A DNA stretch of 64,000 bases, from NCBI GenBank assembly GCA_043758755.1, contig JAYVMW010000058.1, forward strand, positions 1 to 64,000, read 5' to 3'. The translations under genes and the position numbers were made by a program. This DNA is from Solimicrobium sp043758755. Its GTDB lineage: Bacteria; Pseudomonadota; Gammaproteobacteria; Burkholderiales; Burkholderiaceae_D. Each line of letters opens with the position of its first letter. Within the stretch, counting starts at the first letter, position 1. The notes beneath the pieces were generated by a model. It did no database searches. It worked only from the letters and a program-made list of their open reading frames with translations, and was not told where the DNA came from. This document shows positions 8,390 to 16,155 of this stretch, piece by piece.

Positions 8390-9205
8390 TCAATTCTCCA
8401 TTGGCCAGCCGGTATGCAGTTCTGGCAGGAGCAGAACATAAAGAATGAGCCCGGTGATCGCATACCAGGCCATGAAACGGCCGCGCTGCTGAAACTGTCG
8501 GTGCAACAGAATAAAAAGAAAATAAAACAGCCAAACAAAAATCATGCCCAGGCTGTGCAAATACCGGTTCCAGTCATCGACAAAAAACAGTTTCGAAAAC
8601 CTGGCCTCCATGATCTGCGCCAGCGTAAATGCCAAAAATCCCAGGGTAATTGCACGGATCATGCGGCGCTCAATCCAATCGGAAGTCTGGCGTGCAAACA
8701 TATAACTGCGTACATGGTTATGCCACAGGTAGATGACGCTCAGAAATGCTGCCCAGATAAACGCGCAGACCGACACGAAACTGCACAGCACATACAGATG
8801 GGTTCCGGCGTTTTGCAAAATTTGCCAGGTATGTGATGCGGTAATGGTTTCGGTTGTGCCACCCAGGGTCTGAAAAATCGCTGCCGTTGCAACGATAGGC
8901 ATGACGAACGCGCCGGCGGTTCTGGCGTCATACCACTTTTCCATAAACAGATAAATGATGACAGTGATGGCACAAAACAATCCGAGGATGAAGGACAGAT
9001 CCACCGCGTCGGTTATGGTCGCCGGATGCAGCCATTGGAACAGTATGCTGACCGACAGGCCAAGTACACCCAGACCGGCGCAGCCGGTTGCCAGCCACCC
9101 GATGTTTTTGAAGTGGCCGACCGCATGAATTATATAGAGCAGCGATGCAATGACCAGCATCAGGTTTGCGTAACTGCCAATTAATAGAGCCACCGTTGGT
9201 GCCAT
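8390..9205 (-). CDS. CcsA/YpjD-like cytochrome c assembly membrane protein
   Basis: This is a 271-aa inner-membrane protein with about eight hydrophobic helices and the pattern of the CcsA/ResC-type cytochrome c assembly family. It includes ASHTWQILQNAGTHLYVL (two spaced histidines, about residues 124-141) and a later conserved-looking histidine (NRYLHSLGM). A full WGxWWxWD haem-handling motif is absent. Only FVDDWNRYLH sits at the expected place, so a direct haem-ligase role is uncertain. The ATG at 9205 with GGA upstream is preferred over a TTG two codons earlier. It is divergent from the cytochrome operon. Confidence 0.7.
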   Translation of the reverse strand: MAPTVALLIGSYANLMLVIASLLYIIHAVGHFKNIGWLATGCAGLGVLGLSVSILFQWLHPATITDAVDLSFILGLFCAITVIIYLFMEKWYDARTAGAFVMPIVATAAIFQTLGGTTETITASHTWQILQNAGTHLYVLCSFVSVCAFIWAAFLSVIYLWHNHVRSYMFARQTSDWIERRMIRAITLGFLAFTLAQIMEARFSKLFFVDDWNRYLHSLGMIFVWLFYFLFILLHRQFQQRGRFMAWYAITGLILYVLLLPELHTGWPMEN

Positions 9206-9461
9206 AAACAATCCAGTAAATTTTTTTAGTTATTTTGCGTAGTTTTTTAAAGATCAATTCGCTTTGTACCGACCATGTCAGGAATTCGCCCGCCGTGTGT
9301 GCCGCATCAGCGTGGCGACTGACCGCACAGGAATACCGAGGACTACTAAAGCAATTTCCATTCCTGTGGGCCGGAGGCTTTACGGAAACGAAAACTTGCC
9401 CGCGCTGCTGATGTGTTTATAGAGCAAGATTAAAAAATGGAACAAGCCAAGTCGGCAAAGA

Positions 9462-9508
9462 TTCTCAATTCTGAGTTTCGGGAAGCTGCGTTTCTCACTT
9501 TTGAGAAA
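9462..9508. promoter_or_regulatory. Two tandem inverted repeats, likely sigma-54 enhancer (UAS) sites
   Basis: Site 1 is TTCTCA-N4-TGAGTT (9462-9477). Site 2 is the perfect TTTCTCA-N4-TGAGAAA (9491-9508). Their centres are exactly 30 bp apart, close to three helical turns, so two regulator dimers would sit on one DNA face. They lie about 300 bp upstream of the sigma-54 promoter at 9777, a normal enhancer distance. The NtrC-type regulator encoded at 5294-6694 is the obvious candidate ligand (inference). Confidence 0.65.
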
Positions 9509-9555
9509 AACGTCCTTCAATTCAACGCCAGATTTACAACGGTGCGTTGAATAGG

Positions 9556-9569
9556 TTGATACGTATCAA
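9556..9569. promoter_or_regulatory. Perfect FNR/ANR box upstream of the cytochrome operon
   Basis: TTGAT-ACGT-ATCAA is a full 14-bp palindrome identical to the FNR consensus. A TACTAT hexamer at 9612-9617 would place a start near 9624 with the box centred at about -61.5, a class I FNR geometry. This would give the cytochrome operon an oxygen-responsive sigma-70 promoter in addition to the sigma-54 promoter. Confidence 0.75.
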
Positions 9570-9776
9570 GCTACTTGGGCGGTGACTCTGGCAAATTGCA
9601 AAATCATTGCCTACTATGAATCGCTAACTTGAAATTCACTCTTATTAATCAAAGGGTTATAGATTCTCTCCGGCAAGTATGGCGACTGTGTGATCTGATT
9701 AAAATTCGGCACGATTGGTTAGGAATTGGTTGGTGCAGGTCCTGGAAATATTTCAAATGTTTAACTGTTTTCAGGC

Positions 9777-9792
9777 TGGCACTGTTATTGCA
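9777..9792 (+). promoter_or_regulatory. Consensus sigma-54 (-24/-12) promoter of the cytochrome operon
   Basis: TGGCAC (9777-9782), 5 bp, then TTGCA (9788-9792): the GG and GC doublets are separated by exactly 10 bp, matching the RpoN consensus. Transcription would start near 9803, about 45 nt before the cytochrome start codon. The gene-free stretch 9206-9847 is explained by this promoter, the FNR box and the tandem repeats. Confidence 0.88.
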
Positions 9793-9847
9793 TTACAAGG
9801 ACTGTTTTGCAGTACTTAATTACATTTGTCACATGAAAGAGGAAAAA

Positions 9848-10198
9848 ATGAAAATGAAAATAAATCTGAGTACATTGATCGCGATGGCATCACTGGTGGG
9901 AGCCAGCATGGTTTCAACCTCTGCCTGCGCACAGGACGACGCAGCCGCTGAATCCATGGTTCGTCAGAATGGCTGCCTCAAATGCCATTCCGTCACCAAG
10001 CATAAAGAAGGTCCTGCTTATCATGATGTGGCTGAAAAATATCGTGGCAAACCTGGCGCTGAAGAAAGAATTATCAAACACATTACTTCTGGTGAAAAAG
10101 CCAAGTTTGATGATGGTCATGAAGAAGAACACAAGATCATTAAAACCAAAGACCCTGCTGAACTGAAAAACGTAGCGGACTGGATTTTGTCTCGGTAA
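9848..10198 (+). CDS. Small periplasmic monohaem cytochrome c
   Basis: The 116-aa precursor has a Sec signal peptide ending near SACA|QDD and one haem site, CLKCH, about 18 residues into the mature protein. The C terminus (ELKNVADWILSR) is that of a class I cytochrome c helix, but no methionine follows the haem motif. The sixth ligand is therefore unusual, perhaps a histidine of the DGHEEEHK stretch. The start at 9848 is chosen for the AAAGAGGA ribosome-binding site 5 nt upstream. It is the first gene behind the sigma-54 promoter and a likely periplasmic carrier between the quinol oxidase and the decahaem protein. Confidence 0.88.
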   Translation: MKMKINLSTLIAMASLVGASMVSTSACAQDDAAAESMVRQNGCLKCHSVTKHKEGPAYHDVAEKYRGKPGAEERIIKHITSGEKAKFDDGHEEEHKIIKTKDPAELKNVADWILSR

Positions 10199-10284
10199 AT
10201 AAGCAAGCCGGGCAGCAAGAGTGAAGCCCGAATTTTAATCTGATCCTAATTTCACCATTTAAGCAATTTCTCGGGAGAGATAAC

Positions 10285-11271
10285 ATGAAGTATCTGAAAA
10301 TAATGTTAGCAATCGCTGGATTGGCAGGTGTCCTCGGATACGCCAATGTAGCAATGGCGCAGACTGCAACATCTGCACCCGCAACAGCCGCAAACGCCAG
10401 CAGGGCCGGCGATGAAGTCTGTACCAAGTGTCATGATGAATCTGAAACCAAACCGATTCTGTCGATATATCAGACCAAGCATGGCGTCAAAGGTGATGCA
10501 CGTACCCCTGGCTGCCAGTCTTGCCACGGTGCCAGTGAAAACCATCTGAAAGGCAGCGGCGCAGGTCAACGTCCCGCACCTGATGTTGTGTTTACTAAAG
10601 GCGCTTTTGCCGCAACAGATGAAAAAACCCGCGCAGCCCAATGTCTGACCTGCCACAAAGGTACTAACCGTACCCACTGGGAAGGCAGCAAACATCAGGA
10701 AAATCAGTTGGCCTGTAATGACTGCCACAAAGCACATGCTCCAGTGGATAAAGTCCTGAACAGAAAAACCCAGACTGAAGTCTGCTTCGCCTGCCATAAA
10801 GAGCAACGTGCTGACAGCCATAAAATCTCAGCCCATCCAATCACTGAAGGTAAGGTGATTTGCTCAGACTGTCATAATCCGCACGGTTCAGCCGGTCCTA
10901 CCTTACTGAAGAAAAATACAGTAACTGAAACCTGCTACCAGTGCCATGCAGAAAAACGTGGTCCATTCCTGTGGGAACATCAGCCAGTGTCAGAAAACTG
11001 CGCTAACTGCCATACACCACACGGTTCGAACATCACTCCATTACTTAAAACCCGTACTCCGTTCCTGTGCCAAAACTGTCATGACGGCGTACATAACAGC
11101 AGAACTCCGTATGGTCCTTCAGTAGGTGGTATTCAAAGTGGAATGACTTCGACTGCCCCAGCTACAGCACCATTGAACCCAGGTAATAACCAAACAGGTC
11201 GTGCATGTCAGAATTGCCATAGCATGGTTCACGGATCGAATAGTCCTGCAGGTGCAATTCTGCAGCGGTAA
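10285..11271 (+). CDS. Decahaem c-type cytochrome, MtrA/DmsE/MtoA family
   Basis: The 328-aa precursor has a signal peptide ending at AMA|QT and exactly ten CxxCH motifs (CTKCH, CQSCH, CLTCH, CNDCH, CFACH, CSDCH, CYQCH, CANCH, CQNCH, CQNCH). This is the count and length of the periplasmic MtrA-type electron wire that plugs into an outer-membrane barrel. A GGGAGA ribosome-binding site precedes the ATG. The porin gene follows 21 bp later. Several HG(S) repeats downstream of the haem motifs supply distal histidines. No separate extracellular MtrC-type cytochrome follows, so the set resembles the two-component MtoAB/PioAB or DmsEF arrangements. Confidence 0.94.
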   Translation: MKYLKIMLAIAGLAGVLGYANVAMAQTATSAPATAANASRAGDEVCTKCHDESETKPILSIYQTKHGVKGDARTPGCQSCHGASENHLKGSGAGQRPAPDVVFTKGAFAATDEKTRAAQCLTCHKGTNRTHWEGSKHQENQLACNDCHKAHAPVDKVLNRKTQTEVCFACHKEQRADSHKISAHPITEGKVICSDCHNPHGSAGPTLLKKNTVTETCYQCHAEKRGPFLWEHQPVSENCANCHTPHGSNITPLLKTRTPFLCQNCHDGVHNSRTPYGPSVGGIQSGMTSTAPATAPLNPGNNQTGRACQNCHSMVHGSNSPAGAILQR

Positions 11272-11292
11272 TTTAGAAAAATGGAGTCTGTT

Positions 11293-13821
11293 ATGAAAAC
11301 TTGTAATGTAAATTTTGCGAGTGGTGTGTTAGTGTTGGCCGTACAAGGTGCATTGGCGACAATGTTTGCCATGCCACTGATGGCGCAAGCACAAACCGCT
11401 GCCGCAGTTCAACCCGCAGCAGTACAACCTGCTGCTGAAACTGATGAAGTCGCAGCGCTGGTCCGTCCTACCAATACCGTAGAAATTGGTCTTGGCAATG
11501 TGTCCGATTCATCCGCCAAATTTGGTGAATACAATGGCTTGAACAAAGCCGGCGGCTTCGGCGTCGGTAACTTCAACGTTCGTGGTGGTGATGCTTATGA
11601 CGGCACCGGTGGTGTGCGTCGCTGGGGTGTCACTGGTACAGATATTGGCACCACTTCCCGTGAAGCCGGCGCCAATATCGCTGACCAGGGTCTGTGGAGT
11701 GTCGGTCTTCGCTACGATGAACTTTATCATGCGATTTCTGACAGTTACGAGACACCTCTGGTGGGTGTAATGGGTGGCAATGTATTTACCTTCCCAAGTA
11801 ACTTCGGCCTGATCAACACTACCGCAATCGCTGGCAGCAACAACCCGGCCGTTGGTTCCCGTAATCTGAATGCGGCGCAACTGGGTGACTTCCATCCGGT
11901 AGATGTCGGTACTACCCGTAAAAATACCAGCTTTGCAGCCGGTTTCAATTTCGATCGTCAATGGAATATGCAGTTTGATTACAACCACCTGGATCAATCC
12001 GGTGCCAAGATCATTTCCGGTGGTACGTCGAAATGGAATACAGTCTCGGGTTATGGTTCGCCAGCAAGTGCGGCAGGCACGTTTGTTGGTGAAGCAATGG
12101 TCATGCAGATGAATCCGACTCAGTATAAAACGGATACGTTCAACCTGGCATTGAACTATGTGGGTGAAAGCGCCTACTTTACTGCCGGTTTGTACAGTTC
12201 AATATTTACTGATGAAGTCAATGGATTATATTTCCAGAATCCGTATGGCACCGGCAGTAATAAAACCGGTGCACTTACAACTACTTTGGCGAATGGTTAT
12301 CAGCAGGATATGCTCAGTACTGCGCCTAGCAACATATTCAATCAGTTCAATTTCAAAGGTGGATATGCCATCACACCAACCACCAAAGTAGCAGGCGGTT
12401 TCTCGTATGGCCGCAATGATCAGAACCAGCCTTACAATCTGGATACCACGATCATTCAAGCCATTGGCACATCAATGTTGCATCCAGAGCTGGATGGACT
12501 GGTCATTACCAAAAACATTAACCTGAAAGTTGTTGACACGTCATTCAAGTCGCTGACTCTAGATGCGTCTGCCAAGTACAACGAACGTGAAAATGAATCC
12601 ACGTCGTACGAAACCCTGATGTATGACATTGGTGGTGGAAAACGTCTGGAAGTCAATGCCCCGTACAGCAACAGCAAGAAGGAGTATGAACTGGGTGCGG
12701 GATATCGCCTGACCTCGGCTCAGAATCTGCGTCTGGCTTACACGTACGAAGAAGTGGAACGCTGGTGCCAGAATTATGCCAGCGCTGTTTCACCAACAGC
12801 GGGTGGCGGCACGCTTCCAGCCGGTTCACAATGTGTGATTGTCCCATCCAGTAAAGAAGACAAAGTGGCATTGAGCTATCGTTTCAAAGTCACTGGCGAT
12901 CTGAATTTGGGTGCAGTTGTCAGTGAGGCACACCGCAAGGCTACAGTAGATCAAAATGCGATTACTCCGTTGAACGAAGGCATGACCAACAATCAGACTG
13001 GCTTCATCAACTCAGGTAACTTCCCTGGTTATGTTGCCTTCTTCGACGCTTCCCGTAATCAAAAAGTGGCAAAAGCAGATGCAAACTGGCAGGCACTCGA
13101 CAGTCTGAACCTGAGTTTGAGCGGCAAGTACACCAAAGATGAATATCCAGATTCAGCTCTGGGTGTGCAAAACGGTCACTCCAGCAGCATCAACTTTGAT
13201 TCGACTTTCGCTTATGCTGAAAATGGTACGTTCTCCTTCTATGCCACAGCACAGAAACGGGACAGCGACTATCGGAATGGTGCCAATCCGATTAGTGGTC
13301 AGCCAGGTGCTGTTGGGTCACAAAATGACAACAATACGCCGGCATTCCCTGCTTTGATTGCTCCGTCCAACGTATTCAGCACTTCTTTGCATGACAAAGA
13401 TACGACTCTCGGGTTGAATCTGCAGCAAAAAGGATTGTTGGGTGGCAAACTAGAGATGAACGGCGACGTGGCTTTGTCTTTGGGTAATACTTATTACGCC
13501 ACGGAAGTGCCTTACTACTGGCTCAGTCCAACTTCTACAGCGCTGAATTCAGCCACCTGTTCAAGCCTGGCAGTCATGTCTTGCGGTTCGACACCAAATA
13601 TCACCAACCGGACTCTGCAGTTCAAACTGGCTGGTATATATTCTGTCGACAAGCACAACAAGGTTACTGTGCGTTATATGTACCAGAAAGAAAACGCAGT
13701 CGATTACTTCTACAACGTGTATCAATTGGGTTACTCAACTTCCACAGCAATGCCAACCAATCAAGTGGCACCAAATTACACTGTGAATGTGGTTGCCCTG
13801 TCATATACCCATCTGTTCTGA
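11293..13821 (+). CDS. MtrB/PioB-family outer-membrane beta-barrel protein
   Basis: The 842-aa precursor has a signal peptide (cleavage near AQAQT) and then long alternating beta-strand sequence rich in aromatic and Gly residues, ending ...ALSYTHLF with the C-terminal Phe typical of BAM substrates. This class of large barrel sheathes the decahaem cytochrome so electrons cross the outer membrane. The N-terminal CXXC pair reported for Shewanella MtrB is not present. The only mature cysteines lie in two later loops. The ATG at 11293 with GGAG 6 nt upstream is preferred over 11281. It closes the sigma-54 unit before two hairpins. Confidence 0.92.
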   Translation: MKTCNVNFASGVLVLAVQGALATMFAMPLMAQAQTAAAVQPAAVQPAAETDEVAALVRPTNTVEIGLGNVSDSSAKFGEYNGLNKAGGFGVGNFNVRGGDAYDGTGGVRRWGVTGTDIGTTSREAGANIADQGLWSVGLRYDELYHAISDSYETPLVGVMGGNVFTFPSNFGLINTTAIAGSNNPAVGSRNLNAAQLGDFHPVDVGTTRKNTSFAAGFNFDRQWNMQFDYNHLDQSGAKIISGGTSKWNTVSGYGSPASAAGTFVGEAMVMQMNPTQYKTDTFNLALNYVGESAYFTAGLYSSIFTDEVNGLYFQNPYGTGSNKTGALTTTLANGYQQDMLSTAPSNIFNQFNFKGGYAITPTTKVAGGFSYGRNDQNQPYNLDTTIIQAIGTSMLHPELDGLVITKNINLKVVDTSFKSLTLDASAKYNERENESTSYETLMYDIGGGKRLEVNAPYSNSKKEYELGAGYRLTSAQNLRLAYTYEEVERWCQNYASAVSPTAGGGTLPAGSQCVIVPSSKEDKVALSYRFKVTGDLNLGAVVSEAHRKATVDQNAITPLNEGMTNNQTGFINSGNFPGYVAFFDASRNQKVAKADANWQALDSLNLSLSGKYTKDEYPDSALGVQNGHSSSINFDSTFAYAENGTFSFYATAQKRDSDYRNGANPISGQPGAVGSQNDNNTPAFPALIAPSNVFSTSLHDKDTTLGLNLQQKGLLGGKLEMNGDVALSLGNTYYATEVPYYWLSPTSTALNSATCSSLAVMSCGSTPNITNRTLQFKLAGIYSVDKHNKVTVRYMYQKENAVDYFYNVYQLGYSTSTAMPTNQVAPNYTVNVVALSYTHLF

Positions 13822-13853
13822 TCGGGGCTGTGACAGCTTAGTTAGTAAGTTCA

Positions 13854-13884
13854 GGTCAGGGAATGGCAAGTTCATTCCCTGACC
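13854..13884 (+). terminator. 12-bp perfect hairpin after the porin gene
   Basis: GGTCAGGGAATG (13854-13865) pairs perfectly with CATTCCCTGACC (13873-13884) across a 7-nt loop. No U-tract follows, so mRNA 3'-end protection or partial termination is as likely as full termination. Confidence 0.5.
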
Positions 13885-13970
13885 CAAAACGGCAGCCAAG
13901 GTTTTCATCAGTGCGTTATTTGATGTAAAACAGATGTCGCAGCGAGTAGTTGATTTATAGTAATAATAAA

Positions 13971-13999
13971 GGGAGCGATGCAATCTGCTCCCGTTTTTT
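13971..13999 (+). terminator. Rho-independent terminator before the napC-like gene
   Basis: GGGAGC (13971-13976) pairs with GCTCCC (13987-13992) and six T follow after one G (13994-13999). It separates the cytochrome/porin unit from the tetrahaem gene, which would need read-through or its own promoter. Confidence 0.7.
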
Positions 14000-14041
14000 C
14001 TACCAGTTTAATTTGTTCGATCGAAACCAAGGGAAAGAATC

Positions 14042-14650
14042 ATGAGCGATCAACCTGCAGCACCGTCGAAAATCAGGCAGTTCCTGAATTTCATTAAAAA
14101 ACCAAGCGCCAAGTATTCACTGCTGACCCTGTTGCTGGTCGGCTTTGTTTCAGGAATTATTTTCTGGGGTGGCTTCAATACCGGTATGGAAGCAACCAAC
14201 AAACTGGAATTCTGTATTGGCTGTCATGAAATGCGTGACAACGTTTACCAGGAATACAAGGAAACCATCCACTACACCAACCGTACCGGTGTGCGTGCAA
14301 TATGTTCGGATTGCCATGTTCCGAAAGACTGGGGCCACAAAATGCTGCGCAAGGCTAAGGCATCTTTTGAAGTCTGGGGCAAGATTACCGGCGAGATTGA
14401 TACCAAAGAAAAATTCGAAGCCAAACGCATGGAACTGGCAACGCACGAATGGGACCGCATGAAAGCCAACGGTTCCCAGGAATGCCGTAACTGCCACAAC
14501 TTTGCCAGCATGAATTCGAATAAACAGAAACCACTGGCGCAGCGTAACCACGCTGAAGCAGTCAAAGATGGTAAAACCTGTATCGAATGTCATAAAGGTA
14601 TCGCCCATCTGTTACCTAAGGAATATCACGATCCTAGCGAGGACGAATAG
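14042..14650 (+). CDS. Tetrahaem NapC/NirT/CymA-type quinol dehydrogenase
   Basis: The 202-aa protein is anchored by one N-terminal helix (about residues 24-44) and has four haem motifs: CIGCH followed by the NapC-typical EMRDNVYQEY, then CSDCH with VPKDW, CRNCH with NFASM, and CIECH with KGIAHLLP. This family takes electrons from membrane quinol and passes them to periplasmic cytochromes. In Shewanella the homologue CymA feeds the MtrAB conduit. It sits behind the porin gene, separated by a terminator and preceded by AAGGGAAAG. Confidence 0.93.
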   Translation: MSDQPAAPSKIRQFLNFIKKPSAKYSLLTLLLVGFVSGIIFWGGFNTGMEATNKLEFCIGCHEMRDNVYQEYKETIHYTNRTGVRAICSDCHVPKDWGHKMLRKAKASFEVWGKITGEIDTKEKFEAKRMELATHEWDRMKANGSQECRNCHNFASMNSNKQKPLAQRNHAEAVKDGKTCIECHKGIAHLLPKEYHDPSEDE

Positions 14651-14680
14651 TCCGGTACTGCCCCAAAAGGGTTGGTAATC

Positions 14681-14712
14681 AAAAAGCAACTGTAGCAATA
14701 CGGTTGCTTTTT
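14681..14712 (+). terminator. Rho-independent terminator after the napC-like gene
   Basis: AAAAAGCAAC (14681-14690) pairs with GTTGCTTTTT (14703-14712), a 10-bp stem with a 12-nt loop running directly into more T residues. Confidence 0.85.
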
Positions 14713-14819
14713 TTGTTTTATGTCCGTAGTTTGTTCTACCGCAACCAAAAATATGGTCAATGGGATATGATTCTCTAAAGAAATTTAAATTACCTGGGAA
14801 TCATTGATTATTCCATTTT

Positions 14820-15455
14820 ATGAGCCTGCAGACCCGTCAATTAGCCTGTACCCGGGGCGAACGAACCCTATTTGCCAACCTCGAACTGACTGTTGCACCC
14901 GGTAACGCGCTGCGTATTGTGGGCAGTAACGGCACCGGAAAAACCAGTCTGCTCAGAATGCTGTGCGGGCTTTCCATGCCGGCCTTTGGCGCGGTGCTCT
15001 GGAATGGCCAGAATATCCGCAGCAACCGTGAAGAATTTAACCGTCAGCTGACCTATCTGGGTCATGCCCCCGCCATCAAAGATGACTTGACCTCCTGGGA
15101 AAATGTGGTGGTGGCGTCGACTCTGGCCGGCCATCCCATCCATCAGGATGATGCTTACGATGCACTGGACCGTCTCGGTCTGGAACGCGCTGCCGATCTG
15201 CCGGCGCGCGTGCTGTCGCAAGGCCAGCGCAAGCGTGTGGCGCTGGCGCGGCTGCAGTTCTGCACCCATAACCCGCTTTGGATACTGGACGAACCGTTTG
15301 TGGCGCTGGATGTGGCTTCGGTTGCCGAATTGCAGGGCACGATGAACCGGCATCTGGATAACAATGGCATGATTATTTTCACAACCCATCAGGAAGTTGC
15401 TTTTGACGCGGGTCGATTGCATTCTCTTGATTTGAATCAGGGCGAGCCATGCTGA
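14820..15455 (+). CDS. ccmA: Haem exporter ATP-binding subunit CcmA
   Basis: ATPase of the CcmABCD module that releases holo-CcmE during System I cytochrome c maturation. The 211-aa product has Walker A GSNGTGKTSLL, signature LSQGQRKRVALARL and Walker B LWILDEPFVALD. It opens the ccmABCDEFGHI operon and overlaps ccmB by 7 bp. No good Shine-Dalgarno lies before the ATG. The operon starts only 108 bp after the napC-type terminator, putting the haem-attachment machinery beside genes that encode fifteen haem sites. Confidence 0.95.
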   Translation: MSLQTRQLACTRGERTLFANLELTVAPGNALRIVGSNGTGKTSLLRMLCGLSMPAFGAVLWNGQNIRSNREEFNRQLTYLGHAPAIKDDLTSWENVVVASTLAGHPIHQDDAYDALDRLGLERAADLPARVLSQGQRKRVALARLQFCTHNPLWILDEPFVALDVASVAELQGTMNRHLDNNGMIIFTTHQEVAFDAGRLHSLDLNQGEPC

Positions 15456-16117
15456 AAGTTTTACTATGCGTGGCACAAAGAGACCTGCTGCTGGCATTCC
15501 GGCGTCGCTCCGACGTATTCTCGATGCTGAGTTTTTTTATTATCGTCGTGTCATTGTTTCCCTTAGGGGTGGGGCCTGAGCCGGCCATGCTGCAAAGTAT
15601 GGCACCAGGAATTCTGTGGGTGGCAGCGCTGCTGGCTTCGACACTGGCCCTGAACCGGCTGTTTGCCTACGACTTTGCCGATGGCACGCTCGAGCAGATG
15701 CTGCTGACTCCCGAACCACTGACCGTGATTGTGATCGGCAAGGTGCTGGCCCACTGGATTATTTCCGGATTGCCGCTGGTGCTGTTGGCGCCTTTGCTGG
15801 CCGTGCAGTACGGCTTGCCCGGCGATGCGGTGCTGGTACTGTTTTACAGTCTGCTGATCGGTACACCGATCCTGAGTCTGATCGGTGCCATCGGGGCGGC
15901 GCTGACGCTGGGTACACGCGGCGGTGGCGTGCTGGTTTCACTGCTGGTGTTGCCACTTTACATTCCGGTGTTAATATTCGGCGCCGGCGCGGTGGGCGCG
16001 CAGGCCAGCGGGATGGGAGCAGGGGCCAATCTGCTGCTGCTCGGCGGTGTTTTGGCTGGTGCGATGGCACTGACACCGTGGACGACTGCAGCGGCATTGC
16101 GAATCTCGCTGGAGTGA
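15449..16117 (+). CDS. ccmB: Haem exporter membrane subunit CcmB
   Basis: The 222-aa inner-membrane protein has six predicted helices and CcmB landmarks: the N-terminal RDLLLAFRRRSD segment, FADGTLEQMLLTPEPL, and GTPILSLIGAIGAALTLG. With CcmA and CcmC it forms the ABC-type complex that frees haem-loaded CcmE. It overlaps ccmA, so translation is coupled. Length is that of the family. Confidence 0.94.
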   Translation: MLKVLLCVAQRDLLLAFRRRSDVFSMLSFFIIVVSLFPLGVGPEPAMLQSMAPGILWVAALLASTLALNRLFAYDFADGTLEQMLLTPEPLTVIVIGKVLAHWIISGLPLVLLAPLLAVQYGLPGDAVLVLFYSLLIGTPILSLIGAIGAALTLGTRGGGVLVSLLVLPLYIPVLIFGAGAVGAQASGMGAGANLLLLGGVLAGAMALTPWTTAAALRISLE

Positions 16118-16155
16118 GATAGTGAACTTTGAAATTTTAATTGGAGCACGCTGAC

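Noticed and set aside
9589..9599. TGGCAAATTGC as an additional sigma-54 promoter
   Set aside because: Spacing between the GG and GC doublets is far too short. The promoter at 9777-9792 fits exactly.
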